A DNA stretch of 64,000 nucleotides. Origin: Diaminobutyricibacter sp. McL0608. GTDB taxonomy: Bacteria > Actinomycetota > Actinomycetes > Actinomycetales > Microbacteriaceae. Under the pieces are notes generated by a model, which had not been told where the DNA came from, searched no databases, and saw only the letters and a program-made list of their open reading frames with translations. Shown here piece after piece: positions 10,724 through 20,642 of this stretch. The number at the start of each line of letters is the position of its first letter. Position 1 is the first letter of the stretch. The DNA lies in contig NZ_CP154826.1 of NCBI RefSeq assembly GCF_039613825.1, positions 3,038,001 to 3,102,000 of the forward strand, given 5' to 3'. The translations under genes were made by a program, and so were the position numbers.

Positions 10724-10736
10724 GCAGCGGGTTTCG

Positions 10737-12425
10737 TCAGCGCTGGCGCTCGACCCGTCGCTCATCCCACACTGGCTCGTCGGACTCGTAGACGCGCCCG
10801 TCGTCGCCGAACACGAGGAAGCGGTCCAGGCTCCGTGCGAACCAGCGGTCGTGCGTGACGGCGATGACCGTACCCTCGAAGCGGTCCAGCCCCTCCTCCA
10901 GCGCTTCGGCGGAGACCAGATCCAGATTGTCCGTGGGCTCGTCGAGCAGCAGAAGGGTGGCACCCGAGAGCTCGAGCAGGAGGATCTGCAGTCGCGCCTG
11001 CTGGCCGCCCGACAGCGTCTCGAAGCGCTGCTCGCTCGACGAGGCGAGCCCGTAGCGGTCGAGCGCACGGCTGGCCGCATCGCGGGCCATCCCGTCGCGT
11101 CCCCCGTCCCCACGGTGCAGGATGTCGAGCAGCGTCCGGCCCACGAGTTCGGGATGCTCGTGAGTCTGGGCGAAATACCCGGGAACCACCCGTGCCCCCA
11201 GCTTCGCCGTACCCGTGTGGGCCACCGGCGACCCGAGCTGGGCGGCTGAAGCGAGATGTCCCGCTGCCGGGTCCGGATCCGTCCCTCCCGCTGCGAGGAG
11301 CCGGAGGAAATGCGACTTGCCCGAGCCGTTCGAGCCCAGCACGCCGATCCGTTCGCCGAACCAGATCTCGGTGTCGAACGGCTTCATCAATCCGGTCAGC
11401 TCGAGCTCGACACAGTCGACCACATGGCGGCCGGTGCGCGATCCGGTGAGCCGCATCGACAGGTTCTGCTCCCGTGGGCGCAACTGCGGGGGACCCGCCT
11501 CGACGAACTTGGCGAGACGGGTCTGGGCAGCCCGGTACTGCGAGGCGACGTCGTCGTTGTACTTCGCCTTCTCCTTGAGGCGCAGCACCAGCGCCTTCAG
11601 TTTGGCGTGCTGCTCGTCCCAGCGGCGACGAAGCTCGTCGAGGCGGTCCATCCTGTCCTCGCGGGCGCGGTGATAGGTGGCGAACCCTCCTCCGTGCGTC
11701 CAGACGGTGTTGCCGGCGGCGCCCAGCTCGAGCGTGATGATCCGTCCCACCGCGTTGGCGAGAAGCTCCCGATCGTGCGACACGAGCAGGACCGTCTTCT
11801 GGGTCGCCCGAAGTTCCTGCTCAAGCCAGCGTTTTGCAGGTACATCGAGATAGTTGTCCGGCTCATCGAGGAGGAGAACCTGCTCCGGCCCCCGAAGCAG
11901 ACACTCGAGCACGAGACGTTTCTGCTCGCCCCCCGACAGCGTCTTCAGTTCCCGGTATTGAGCGCGCTCATACGGAACTCCGAGGGCGCTCATCGTGCAG
12001 TGGTCCCAGACCGTCTCTTCGTCGTACCCGCCCGCATCCGCGTATTCCGCAAGCGCCGCAGCGTACGCGAGCTGTGTTTCCAGCTCATCGCGTTCGATGA
12101 TCGCGAGTTCCGCGGCGTCGAGCGCCAGGGCAGCAGAGCGAACGGAAGCCGGCGCCACCGAGACCAGCAGGTCACGAACCGTGCGGTCGTCCCGAGTGTG
12201 CCCGACGAACTGGTCCATGACACCGAGACCGCCGTCGATCCCGATCGTTCCCGCATCCGGCCGGAGCTCGCCGCGAACGATGCGCAACAGCGTCGACTTG
12301 CCCGCACCGTTCGCCCCGATGAGAGCGGATACGCTGCCCTCGCCGACCCGGAACGATACGTCGTCGAGCAAGGGACGCCCATCCGCCAGCGTATACGAGG
12401 CCCCGGACACGTCGATGTAACCCAT
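10737..12425 (-). CDS. ABC-F family ATPase (ribosome-associated)
   Basis: A 562-residue protein with two ATP-binding cassettes and no membrane segments, the ABC-F layout. Cassette 1 has Walker A GANGAGKST (about 36-44), signature TLSGGEQKR and Walker B LLLDEPDNYLD; the helical linker at about 245-310 is Arg/Lys-rich; cassette 2 has Walker A GSNGSGKSH, signature TLSGGQQAR and Walker B LLLLDEPTDNLD. The second Walker A ends in histidine instead of threonine. ABC-F proteins act on the ribosome as translation or antibiotic-protection factors; which role applies here cannot be told. GAGGAA precedes the ATG. Confidence 0.9.
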   Translation of the reverse strand: MGYIDVSGASYTLADGRPLLDDVSFRVGEGSVSALIGANGAGKSTLLRIVRGELRPDAGTIGIDGGLGVMDQFVGHTRDDRTVRDLLVSVAPASVRSAALALDAAELAIIERDELETQLAYAAALAEYADAGGYDEETVWDHCTMSALGVPYERAQYRELKTLSGGEQKRLVLECLLRGPEQVLLLDEPDNYLDVPAKRWLEQELRATQKTVLLVSHDRELLANAVGRIITLELGAAGNTVWTHGGGFATYHRAREDRMDRLDELRRRWDEQHAKLKALVLRLKEKAKYNDDVASQYRAAQTRLAKFVEAGPPQLRPREQNLSMRLTGSRTGRHVVDCVELELTGLMKPFDTEIWFGERIGVLGSNGSGKSHFLRLLAAGGTDPDPAAGHLASAAQLGSPVAHTGTAKLGARVVPGYFAQTHEHPELVGRTLLDILHRGDGGRDGMARDAASRALDRYGLASSSEQRFETLSGGQQARLQILLLELSGATLLLLDEPTDNLDLVSAEALEEGLDRFEGTVIAVTHDRWFARSLDRFLVFGDDGRVYESDEPVWDERRVERQR

Positions 12426-12510
12426 GGAATTCCTCAGTCGATACGAGCCCCGAAGGGCGCCCGCGTCGAACGAGCCTTCCAGATTACGTCACCTGCCGCG
12501 AACGCGCGAC

Positions 12511-14046
<1,536 letters not shown>

Positions 14047-14075
14047 TTAACGGCTCGAGGCTGGGGAAATTCCGA

Positions 14076-15050
14076 CTACGTCAACTCCGCAACCGTGCGC
14101 GACTGACGACCGGCCACCACCGCATCCACGGTGAGGATGAGAAGTGCGAGCCAGACGATTCCGAAGCCGATCCAGCGCTCCGGCGGCATCGCCTCGTGCA
14201 GGATCACCACACCGACGAGGAACTGGATGAACGGCGCGAAGTACTGGATGAACCCCATGTAGACGAGGGGGAGTCGGCGGGACGCGGCCGCGAAGAACAG
14301 CAGCGGGATCGCGGTGATGACGCCCAGGCCGACCAGCAGGACCGTGTGCCATGCGCTGACCGTGCCGAAGGTCAGGCCCGCCATGGCTGCGACGACAATC
14401 AACTGGATGATGGCCACCGGCGTCAGCCACATCGTCTCGAGAGTGAGACCGCCGACCGCATCGACCTGGCCGCCGACCCGCTTCTTGATCAGTCCGTAGA
14501 GGCCGAATGAGAAGGCCAGGATGAGTGCGATCCACGGAAGCGAACCATAGCCGATGGCGAGCACGATCACTGCGACGATGCTGACGCCGACCGCGACCCA
14601 CTGAGCGGGACGCAGTCGCTCGCGCTGCACGACGACACCGAGGAACACGGTCACGATCGGGTTGATGAAGTACCCGAGCGCCGCTTCGACGACGTGACCG
14701 TTGATGGTGGCGAGCACGTAGGTCTGCCAGTTGACATAGATCAGTGCGCCGGCAAGCCCCATGGTGAGGACGACGCGGCGATTGCGCAGAAGTGCTCCGA
14801 ACAGCCGCCAGGCGCGGGTCGCCGTCAGCAGGATGGCGCAGAACCCGAGTGAGAAGATCACCCGCCAGGCGACGATCTCGAACGCGTTCGCCGGTGCCAG
14901 CGCGAGGAAGTAGATGGGGAGGAAGCCCCACAGCACGTACGCCGAGATCGCATAGACGAGGCCGGAGCGACGGTGACTCGTCAGCGGCTTCCGCGAGTCG
15001 TCCTGGCCTGCCTCGGCGCTGGAGGTCGACTCGAGTTCAGGGCTGGACAC
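14076..15050 (-). CDS. rarD: RarD/EamA family transporter
   Basis: A 324-residue protein with ten predicted transmembrane helices from two EamA repeats. The N-terminal segment GLVYAISAYVLWGFLPIYF and the AFEIVAWRVIFSLGF segment are characteristic of the RarD branch of the drug/metabolite transporter superfamily. The substrate is unknown. A minus-strand TAATAT lies seven bases before the GTG at 15050, so the message is probably leaderless. The gene sits between groES and guaB on the same strand and is separated from groES by a strong hairpin. Confidence 0.88.
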   Translation of the reverse strand: MSSPELESTSSAEAGQDDSRKPLTSHRRSGLVYAISAYVLWGFLPIYFLALAPANAFEIVAWRVIFSLGFCAILLTATRAWRLFGALLRNRRVVLTMGLAGALIYVNWQTYVLATINGHVVEAALGYFINPIVTVFLGVVVQRERLRPAQWVAVGVSIVAVIVLAIGYGSLPWIALILAFSFGLYGLIKKRVGGQVDAVGGLTLETMWLTPVAIIQLIVVAAMAGLTFGTVSAWHTVLLVGLGVITAIPLLFFAAASRRLPLVYMGFIQYFAPFIQFLVGVVILHEAMPPERWIGFGIVWLALLILTVDAVVAGRQSRTVAELT

Positions 15051-15057
15051 TCCAGCG

Positions 15058-15063
15058 ATATTA
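15058..15063 (-). promoter_or_regulatory. -10 hexamer TAATAT, leaderless start of rarD
   Basis: TAATAT on the minus strand is seven bases before the GTG start codon at 15050 and no ribosome binding site is present. It matches the consensus -10 at five of six positions. Confidence 0.55.
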
Positions 15064-15077
15064 CGCCGAAACGGAGA

Positions 15078-15105
15078 GGGCCCGGATGCTCGCGCATCCG
15101 GGCCC
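15078..15105 (-). terminator. Hairpin terminator after groES
   Basis: A 12-bp perfect stem (GGGCCCGGATGC with GCATCCGGGCCC, loop TCGC) starts 16 bases after the groES stop codon. On the minus strand it is followed by CTCTCCGTTTCGG, so the T run is weak, but the stem is strong and separates groES from the rarD promoter. Confidence 0.7.
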
Positions 15106-15121
15106 CCTCGACGTGGGATCG

Positions 15122-15418
15122 TCAGCGGACGACCACTGCGAGAACGTCGCGTGCGGAGAGGACGAGGTAGTCCTCACCGGCGAACTTGACCTCGGTGCCG
15201 CCGTACTTCGAGTAGATCACCTTGTCGCCGACGGCGACGTCGAGCGGGATGCGGTTGCCGTTGTCGTCGATGCGGCCGGGGCCCACTGCGACGACCTCGC
15301 CCTCCTGCGGCTTCTCCTTGGCGGTGTCGGGAATGACGAGACCCGAAGCAGTCATCTGCTCAGCCTCGACCTGCTTGATAACGATGCGATCCTCGAGCGG
15401 CTTGATGGAGACCGACAC
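15122..15418 (-). CDS. groS: Co-chaperonin GroES
   Basis: A 98-residue 10-kDa chaperonin that caps GroEL. The mobile loop region ([26 protein letters not shown]) and the C-terminal [13 protein letters not shown] are present and the length is standard. groEL does not follow it: downstream are a terminator and rarD, so this is a stand-alone groES. A CIRCE operator covers the expected transcription start, so repression by HrcA under normal conditions and heat induction are expected. Confidence 0.97.
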   Translation of the reverse strand: MSVSIKPLEDRIVIKQVEAEQMTASGLVIPDTAKEKPQEGEVVAVGPGRIDDNGNRIPLDVAVGDKVIYSKYGGTEVKFAGEDYLVLSARDVLAVVVR

Positions 15419-15449
15419 GGTTGACCTCTTTCTTGAACTAAGACTGGAG

Positions 15450-15476
15450 TTAGCACACTCACACCGAGAGTGCTAA
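15450..15476. promoter_or_regulatory. CIRCE operator (HrcA site)
   Basis: The 27-base element reads TTAGCACAC, nine bases, GAGTGCTAA. It differs from the CIRCE consensus TTAGCACTC-N9-GAGTGCTAA at one position in one arm. It lies 32 bases upstream of groES and just downstream of the -10 hexamer, the usual place for HrcA repression. Confidence 0.95.
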
Positions 15477-15480
15477 ACCG

Positions 15481-15510
15481 AGTCTAGATGCTGGGTTAGC
15501 AGTCCCGCAA
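15481..15510 (-). promoter_or_regulatory. groES promoter
   Basis: On the minus strand a -35 TTGCGG (15505-15510) and a -10 TAGACT (15481-15486) are separated by 18 bases. The predicted transcription start falls inside the CIRCE element. Confidence 0.7.
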
Positions 15511-15536
15511 CGTGAGTGCCAAGACGAGGACGTGCG

Positions 15537-15542
15537 TACGCT
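15537..15542 (+). promoter_or_regulatory. -10 hexamer TACGCT, leaderless start of the methyltransferase gene
   Basis: TACGCT ends six bases before the ATG at 15549 on the plus strand and no ribosome binding site is present. This favours the ATG at 15549 over the upstream GTG at 15516. The whole promoter overlaps the region upstream of the groES -35. Confidence 0.45.
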
Positions 15543-15548
15543 GGGTTC

Positions 15549-16739
15549 ATGGACAGGTCCGAACTCGTCGAACTGCTGTCGCCCGAGGGGCTGCGGCTGC
15601 TCGATTCCCTGCCTCCTTACCATTCCAACAGCGACGTCGTGCGCATGGTCAGCGATCTCCGCAAGGCCGGTCATCCACCTGCCCTCGTCGCCGCCGTGCT
15701 CACCCAGGCGCGCCTCAGGTCGAAGGCCGCAGGCAAGTTCGGCCCGTTCGCCGGCCGGATGCTCTTCACCGAGGCGGGACTCGAGCAGGCTACCCGACTC
15801 TCCGTCGCCGCCCTCCATGCCGGGCGATACGCCGCGGCAGGCCTGTCGCGCGTGGTCGACCTGGGCTGCGGCATCGGCGGGGACGCGATGGCGATGGCTG
15901 CCATCGACCTCGAGGTGACGGCAGTCGACGCCGACGAGATCACCGCGGCGATCGCGAGCTACAACCTCGCGCCGTTCGCGAACGCGTCGGTCGTGAACGA
16001 GAACGCCGAAGACGTCGAGCTGCGCGGGTTCGACGGTGTCTATCTCGACCCGGCCAGGCGTACGGCCGGCCACGGGCAGACGACCCGTCTCACCGACCCT
16101 GACGACTATTCGCCGTCGCTGAACTTCGCGTTCGAGCTCGCGACCGGACGGTCGGTCGGAGTGAAGCTCGGCCCCGGGCTCGACCGCGACCTCATCCCCA
16201 CCACCGCCGAGGCGCAGTGGATCTCGGTCGACGGCCACCTGGTCGAGATGGGGCTCTGGTTCGGCGCTCTGGCCCGCCCACGCATCCGCCGTTCCGCGCT
16301 CGTGGTCGACGCGACGGGCTCACACGAGCTCACGGCGCCGGAGGACAGCGAGGACGTCGAAGCCGGCGAACTCGGCGACTACCTCTACGAACCGGACGGC
16401 GCCGTCATCCGTGCCCGCCTGATCGGCGACCTCGCGCGATCGCTCGGTGCTCGCATGCTCAGCGACGGCATCGCCTACCTCACCTCGAGCACCCTCGTTC
16501 CGACGCCGTTCGCGTCGGCCTTCCGCGTTCTCGAAACCCTCCCCTTCGCCGAACGCGACCTCAAACGGGCTCTGCGCGAACGCGGCATCGGGACGCTCGA
16601 GATCAAGAAGCGCGGGGTGGATGTGGACCCCTCGGCCCTGCGGAAGCGCCTGTCGCTGAGCGGTCGGGAGAGCGCCACCCTCGTACTCACGCGTATCGCC
16701 GGCCGCCACACGGCGCTGCTCGTCGACCGGCTCGGCTGA
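15549..16739 (+). CDS. SAM-dependent methyltransferase with THUMP-like C-terminal domain
   Basis: A 396-residue protein. Residues about 1-90 are helical, followed by a class I methyltransferase core with motif I VVDLGCGIGGDAMA (about 99-112), the acidic residue after strand 2 (TAVDADE) and a DPARR motif at about 172-176. The C-terminal 140 residues resemble the THUMP-like domain found in actinobacterial proteins of this family, with GTLEIKKRGVDVDP. The substrate is not known; an RNA target is a reasonable guess from the DPAR motif and the THUMP-like part. It diverges from groES and faces a DUF4190 gene across a hairpin. Confidence 0.85.
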   Translation: MDRSELVELLSPEGLRLLDSLPPYHSNSDVVRMVSDLRKAGHPPALVAAVLTQARLRSKAAGKFGPFAGRMLFTEAGLEQATRLSVAALHAGRYAAAGLSRVVDLGCGIGGDAMAMAAIDLEVTAVDADEITAAIASYNLAPFANASVVNENAEDVELRGFDGVYLDPARRTAGHGQTTRLTDPDDYSPSLNFAFELATGRSVGVKLGPGLDRDLIPTTAEAQWISVDGHLVEMGLWFGALARPRIRRSALVVDATGSHELTAPEDSEDVEAGELGDYLYEPDGAVIRARLIGDLARSLGARMLSDGIAYLTSSTLVPTPFASAFRVLETLPFAERDLKRALRERGIGTLEIKKRGVDVDPSALRKRLSLSGRESATLVLTRIAGRHTALLVDRLG

Positions 16740-16766
16740 ACTGTGAGGCGCGGGGAGCGGAACGGC

Positions 16767-16801
16767 GAAGGGCCGGACCGCGCGAAGCGTTCCGGCCCTT
16801 C
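16767..16801. terminator. Hairpin between converging genes
   Basis: An 11-bp perfect stem GAAGGGCCGGA / TCCGGCCCTTC with a 13-base loop sits between the methyltransferase gene and the converging DUF4190 gene. Neither side has a T run, so it may work as a bidirectional terminator or simply protect 3' ends. Confidence 0.55.
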
Positions 16802-16813
16802 AGGCGCTGCGGG

Positions 16814-17395
16814 TCAGTAGTTCAGATTCGGACTGTTCATCACGCTGAACACGCCGACGGCGAGGATGATGCCGCCGATGATCGTGATCGCGATCCCGAC
16901 GAACCCGGTGATCAGGCCGGTCAGCCAGAAACCCCTCGCGGCCGGTTCCTTGTTCCGGCCGAGGAAGCCGAGCACGATCGCCGCGATCGAGAAGACGAAG
17001 CCCCAGCCGAAGCTGACGATTCCGAGGATGCCGGCGACCATCGAGATGATGCTCAGGACCGGCGATTTCGCGGCCGGCGCCGGGGCTCCGTACGGCTGCG
17101 CGTACGGCTGAGCAGGCTGGCCGTACGCCGGCTGACCGTAACCAGGCTGACCGTAGCCGGGCTGGCCATAGCCGGGAGCGGGCTGGCCGTACGCGGGCGG
17201 CGCGGGCGGTGGAACCGCTCCCGGCTGCACCGGAGGAGCGGGCTGATACGCCGGGGGAACAGGTGCCGCCGGTGCCGCAGGGGGGACAGGGGGCACCGGG
17301 GGCACAGGAGGGTTGCCCTCAGGCGCGGCCGGTGGAACGGCGGGAGGCGGAACGTTCGGTTCTGCCGGTTCGTTCGGGGTGTTCGGATCGGACAT
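16814..17395 (-). CDS. DUF4190 membrane protein with Pro/Gly/Tyr-rich N-terminus
   Basis: A 193-residue protein. The first 115 residues are cytoplasmic-type low complexity, first Pro-rich, then repeats of the unit GYGQP; the rest has two transmembrane helices (about 120-145 and 160-185) flanking GRNKEPAARGF, the DUF4190 arrangement. Function unknown. It is followed upstream by a shorter paralogue with the same design, so the pair is probably a local duplication. TAG/ATG spacing between them is 51 bases. Confidence 0.85.
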   Translation of the reverse strand: MSDPNTPNEPAEPNVPPPAVPPAAPEGNPPVPPVPPVPPAAPAAPVPPAYQPAPPVQPGAVPPPAPPAYGQPAPGYGQPGYGQPGYGQPAYGQPAQPYAQPYGAPAPAAKSPVLSIISMVAGILGIVSFGWGFVFSIAAIVLGFLGRNKEPAARGFWLTGLITGFVGIAITIIGGIILAVGVFSVMNSPNLNY

Positions 17396-17446
17396 GAGCC
17401 GATCTCCTTTCGATTGGGGCGGAACGCCTCGGCGGTCCGCCGGCGC

Positions 17447-17794
17447 TCAGGATGTCTGGGTGGTGATGCCCACGTTGGCGAGGACGACAATGAAGACGAT
17501 GGCGATGATGATGCCGAGCACGATCGAGATCGCACCGATCCAGATACCGGCAAGAGCGAGACCACGGCCCTTCTCTCCGGTTCTCTTGATCTGGCTGAGA
17601 CCGATGGCGCCGAGGATGATCGCGATGACGTTGAATCCGAGGATCGAGATCACGAGCGAGATGATGGCGAGAACATTGGTCCCCGGCTGGACGGGCTGCC
17701 CGTAGCCCACGGGAGGGATGGGCTGGCCGTACCCGACGGGTGTGACGGGCTGGCTGCTGGGCACTGCGGGCGGTGGCGGTGGTGCGTCACTCAT
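17447..17794 (-). CDS. DUF4190 domain membrane protein
   Basis: A 115-residue protein with a short Pro-rich start containing two GYGQP units, then two hydrophobic helices (about 40-63 and 80-108) around LSQIKRTGEKGRGLA, the DUF4190 signature. The ATG at 17794 is chosen because the N-terminus MSDAPPPPP matches relatives; the frame is open further upstream but reads into low-quality sequence. It looks like a smaller paralogue of the next gene downstream. Confidence 0.8.
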   Translation of the reverse strand: MSDAPPPPPAVPSSQPVTPVGYGQPIPPVGYGQPVQPGTNVLAIISLVISILGFNVIAIILGAIGLSQIKRTGEKGRGLALAGIWIGAISIVLGIIIAIVFIVVLANVGITTQTS

Positions 17795-17874
17795 GGACCT
17801 GGCTCCTCGATAGCTGAACAAACCCTGTATGCAGCCATCGTGACAGCCCTCGGAGGAGGGTGTCAACGGATGGG

Positions 17875-18945
17875 TCAGCCAGCGACCTGGATCTCCGTCA
17901 CCGGAAGCGTGGAATCCGCGCCGAACGACAGGGTGGACGGCTCGTGGCCGGCCATGATGAGCTGGGCTCCGAGCGCCGCGATCATCGCCCCGTTGTCGGT
18001 GCACAGCGACAACGCCGGGATGCGCAGTGCAACACCCGCTCGCGACGCCCGCTCGGCTGCGACCTCGCGCACCCGGGCATTCGCGACGACCCCGCCTCCG
18101 AGCAGAAGGCGAGGCACACCGAAGTCGGCACAGGCGGCGATGGCTTTCGTGATCAGTACGTCGACGACGGCCTCGCGGAAGCTGGCCGCGACATCCGCAA
18201 CCGGCACCTCTTCACCGGCGTCCTGACGTTGCTCGACCCACCGCGCCACGGCTGTCTTCAGCCCGGAGAACGAGAAATCGTAGCGGTGCTTCTCCATGTC
18301 TTTCGGCTGGCTCAGGCCGCGGGGGAAGCGGATGGCCTTCGGGTCACCGAACGCGGCAACCCGGTCGATCTGCGGGCCCCCCGGATAGGGAAGGCCGAGC
18401 ACCCTGGCCACTTTGTCGAACGCCTCACCGGCGGCGTCGTCGATCGTCTCCCCCAGGAGTTCGACGTCGGAGACCAGGTCGCGGACGAGCAGCAGCGAGG
18501 TGTGGCCGCCGGAGACCAGCAGAGCGATCGTGGGAAGTTCGACGGCATGTCCCGGGCCTCCCGTCGCGTCGAGCAGATCGGCGCCGACGTGTCCAACCAG
18601 GTGGTTGACGGCAAAGATCGGCTTGCCGAGCGACACGGCGAGCGCTTTGGCCGCGCCGACACCGACCATCAGTGCCCCGGCGAGTCCCGGTCCGCTCGTC
18701 ACCGCGATCGCATCCAGCTCGTCGAGGCGGATGCCGGCGTCGGCCACGGCGGCCCGAAGCGCGGGGATCAGGGCCTCGAGGTGGGCACGGGCCGCCACCT
18801 CGGGAACGACTCCCCCGTAGCGCGCGTGCTCGTCCATGGACGACGCGATCGTGTTCGAGAGCAGGCGCGTACCGCGAACGATTCCGATGCCCGTCTCATC
18901 GCACGACGTCTCGATGCCCAGCACGAGCGGCTCCGCGCGGTTCAC
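17875..18945 (-). CDS. tsaD: tRNA N6-adenosine threonylcarbamoyltransferase TsaD
   Basis: Transfers the threonylcarbamoyl group to A37 of ANN-decoding tRNAs. The 356-residue protein carries the ASKHA start [12 protein letters not shown], the metal-binding HLVGH motif (about residues 108-112), and the later glycine-rich LLVSGGHTS and [10 protein letters not shown] loops. A GTG at 18945 with GGAGG upstream overlaps the rimI stop by four bases, which sets the start. It is the last gene of the glmS-acpS-alr-tsaE-tsaB-rimI-tsaD run, so the TsaB/D/E partners are made together. Confidence 0.95.
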   Translation of the reverse strand: MNRAEPLVLGIETSCDETGIGIVRGTRLLSNTIASSMDEHARYGGVVPEVAARAHLEALIPALRAAVADAGIRLDELDAIAVTSGPGLAGALMVGVGAAKALAVSLGKPIFAVNHLVGHVGADLLDATGGPGHAVELPTIALLVSGGHTSLLLVRDLVSDVELLGETIDDAAGEAFDKVARVLGLPYPGGPQIDRVAAFGDPKAIRFPRGLSQPKDMEKHRYDFSFSGLKTAVARWVEQRQDAGEEVPVADVAASFREAVVDVLITKAIAACADFGVPRLLLGGGVVANARVREVAAERASRAGVALRIPALSLCTDNGAMIAALGAQLIMAGHEPSTLSFGADSTLPVTEIQVAG

Positions 18946-19460
18946 TGCTCGCCTCCTTCGGTGAGCGCCGGGTTCTCGGCCCACGCGGTTCGCGGGGCCA
19001 CGACCTCGACGCGCATCACGATCGCATCCACGTCGTCGGGCTGGTAATAGTGGGGCCGCACACCGATCTCCTCGAAGCCGAGCATCCGATAGAGGGCCTG
19101 CGCGCCGGGGTTGTCGGCCCGCACCTCAAGAAAGACGGCTGTGACACCGCGCCGCTGCGCCTCGCCCAGCAGGGTCAGCATCAGCGCACGGCCGAGTCCC
19201 TGGCGGCGGGCACCGGGTGCGACAGCGATGGTCTGGATGTCGCCGTCGGTCGACCCGGTCGGCGCGAGCAGTCCGGCATAGCCTTCGATCTCATCCGGAC
19301 TCTCGGGCCGAAACGCCACGAGGTAGAAGCAGTGCTCGCTGGTGACCTCGTGGCGCATCGAGCGCTCCGACCAGGCGTCGTTCACGAACGTGGCGCGTTC
19401 GAGCACCATGATCGCCGGAACATCGGCCGCGGCTGCCCGTCGGAACTGCCACGCCTCCAT
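18942..19460 (-). CDS. rimI: Ribosomal protein S18 alanine N-acetyltransferase
   Basis: A 172-residue GNAT acetyltransferase. The acetyl-CoA loop [13 protein letters not shown] is at about 83-95, and the C-terminal part [23 protein letters not shown] is typical of RimI. RimI acetylates the N-terminus of S18 and possibly other proteins. It sits between tsaB and tsaD, an order widespread in bacteria, with a one-base overlap to tsaB upstream and a four-base overlap to tsaD downstream. Confidence 0.93.
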   Translation of the reverse strand: MEAWQFRRAAAADVPAIMVLERATFVNDAWSERSMRHEVTSEHCFYLVAFRPESPDEIEGYAGLLAPTGSTDGDIQTIAVAPGARRQGLGRALMLTLLGEAQRRGVTAVFLEVRADNPGAQALYRMLGFEEIGVRPHYYQPDDVDAIVMRVEVVAPRTAWAENPALTEGGEQ

Positions 19461-20080
19461 CAGGCGCTCACCCGCTTGGGTCCGTTGGAGAGCGTCACGT
19501 CGGGCGACCGCAGGTACAGGGGCTCGTCGGCCGCGAAGGGACGCCGGTGAAAATAGAGGAGCTCGGCGAACATCCCCAGTGCACCCGCCGACACCGAGGC
19601 GGCGTCGAAGCGCGCCAGAGCAGGATGCGGAACCTCGTCGGGCTTGCAGAGTCCCGGGCCGTCCTCACGGATGGGTAGTCCCACCTCGTCCACACCGACG
19701 AAGGCGGACCAGTAGAGTTCGCGGCGCCGCGCATCCGTCACGACCAGGAGTCCACCGGTGTGGCCCTCCCGGTAGCGTTCGAACGCTATCGCATCGTGGC
19801 TGACCACGGGAACGACGGGCTTTCCGGCACCGAAGGCGAACGCGCGAGCTGCGGCGATACCGACACGCAGCCCGGTGAACGGACCCGGACCCATCCCGAC
19901 CGCGACCGCCGAGAGTGCGTCGACAGGAATGGCCGCCTCGGCGAGGACCGCGGCGATCTGGTCGCCGACCACTTCCGCGTGGCGCACGGTGTCGAGTTCA
20001 CTGCGCTCGGCGAGGATGCCTCCGTCACGGTCGACGACAGCGACGGACGTGCCCGCAGAGGTGTCGATCGCAAGGAGCAT
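19460..20080 (-). CDS. tsaB: tRNA t6A synthesis scaffold TsaB
   Basis: A 206-residue ASKHA-fold protein that pairs with TsaD in t6A formation and lacks the metal-binding residues. It begins LLAIDTSAGTSVAVVD and has the conserved GMGPGPFTGLRVGIAAA segment at about 67-82. A minus-strand TAGGCT is six bases before the ATG, overlapping the tsaE stop codon, so tsaB may also have its own leaderless promoter inside the operon. Confidence 0.93.
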   Translation of the reverse strand: MLLAIDTSAGTSVAVVDRDGGILAERSELDTVRHAEVVGDQIAAVLAEAAIPVDALSAVAVGMGPGPFTGLRVGIAAARAFAFGAGKPVVPVVSHDAIAFERYREGHTGGLLVVTDARRRELYWSAFVGVDEVGLPIREDGPGLCKPDEVPHPALARFDAASVSAGALGMFAELLYFHRRPFAADEPLYLRSPDVTLSNGPKRVSA

Positions 20081-20086
20081 GAGTCC

Positions 20087-20092
20087 AGCCTA
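20087..20092 (-). promoter_or_regulatory. -10 hexamer TAGGCT, internal leaderless start of tsaB
   Basis: TAGGCT on the minus strand ends six bases before the tsaB ATG and shares bases with the TAG stop of tsaE. No Shine-Dalgarno sequence is visible, so tsaB, rimI and tsaD may be made from this start as well as from the longer message. Confidence 0.45.
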
Positions 20093-20632
20093 GGCGGATC
20101 CGGCGGCACCCCACCGCGGGCCGAACCCTCGCACCGTCACGACGCGGGGTTCGTCGCGGTCCAGCTCCGACCCGGTTTCGACGTCGGACCCGTCGAGGGC
20201 TGCCCCATGGCCGATATCGGCCGCGGATGCGCCGGTCGGACGAGCGATGTCGACCTCGAGCCAGGACTCCGCGACTCCATCGAGCATCCCGCTCCCCCAC
20301 TCGACCACAACGACCGAGCGATCGAAATCGATGTCGAGATCGTCGAGTTCCAGCGCGCTCGACAGGCGATACGCATCCACATGGACGAGCGGGGAACCAC
20401 CGACCAGACTCGGATGCGTTCGAGCGAGCACGAAGGTCGGGCTCGTGACGGGGCCCCGCACCTCGAGGCCCTCACCCAGCCCACGCGTCAACGTAGTCTT
20501 GCCCGCGCCGAGCGGTCCCGCCAGCACGATCAGGTCGCCCGGCCCGACGATGCTCGCGAGGTCCACGCCCAGTGCGTGCATGTCCGCCGCGGTCTCGATC
20601 ACCATTTCGGAGGGAACTGCGATGCTGCTCAC
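20090..20632 (-). CDS. tsaE: tRNA t6A synthesis ATPase TsaE
   Basis: A 180-residue P-loop ATPase that drives turnover of the TsaB-TsaD complex. Walker A GPLGAGKTTLTRGLGEGL is at about 40-57, followed by VTSPTFVLARTH and HVDAYRL, all conserved in TsaE. The C-terminal 50 residues are an acidic, variable extension. The GTG at 20632 lies ten bases after alr; an ATG at 20605 is a possible alternative and would cost only nine residues before the conserved part. Confidence 0.9.
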   Translation of the reverse strand: MSSIAVPSEMVIETAADMHALGVDLASIVGPGDLIVLAGPLGAGKTTLTRGLGEGLEVRGPVTSPTFVLARTHPSLVGGSPLVHVDAYRLSSALELDDLDIDFDRSVVVVEWGSGMLDGVAESWLEVDIARPTGASAADIGHGAALDGSDVETGSELDRDEPRVVTVRGFGPRWGAAGSA

Positions 20633-20642
20633 CGGCGGACGT

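Noticed and set aside
17110-17190. Short tandem DNA repeats that could suggest a CRISPR or minisatellite
   Set aside because: They encode GYGQP repeats inside the DUF4190 protein, in frame, with no spacers.
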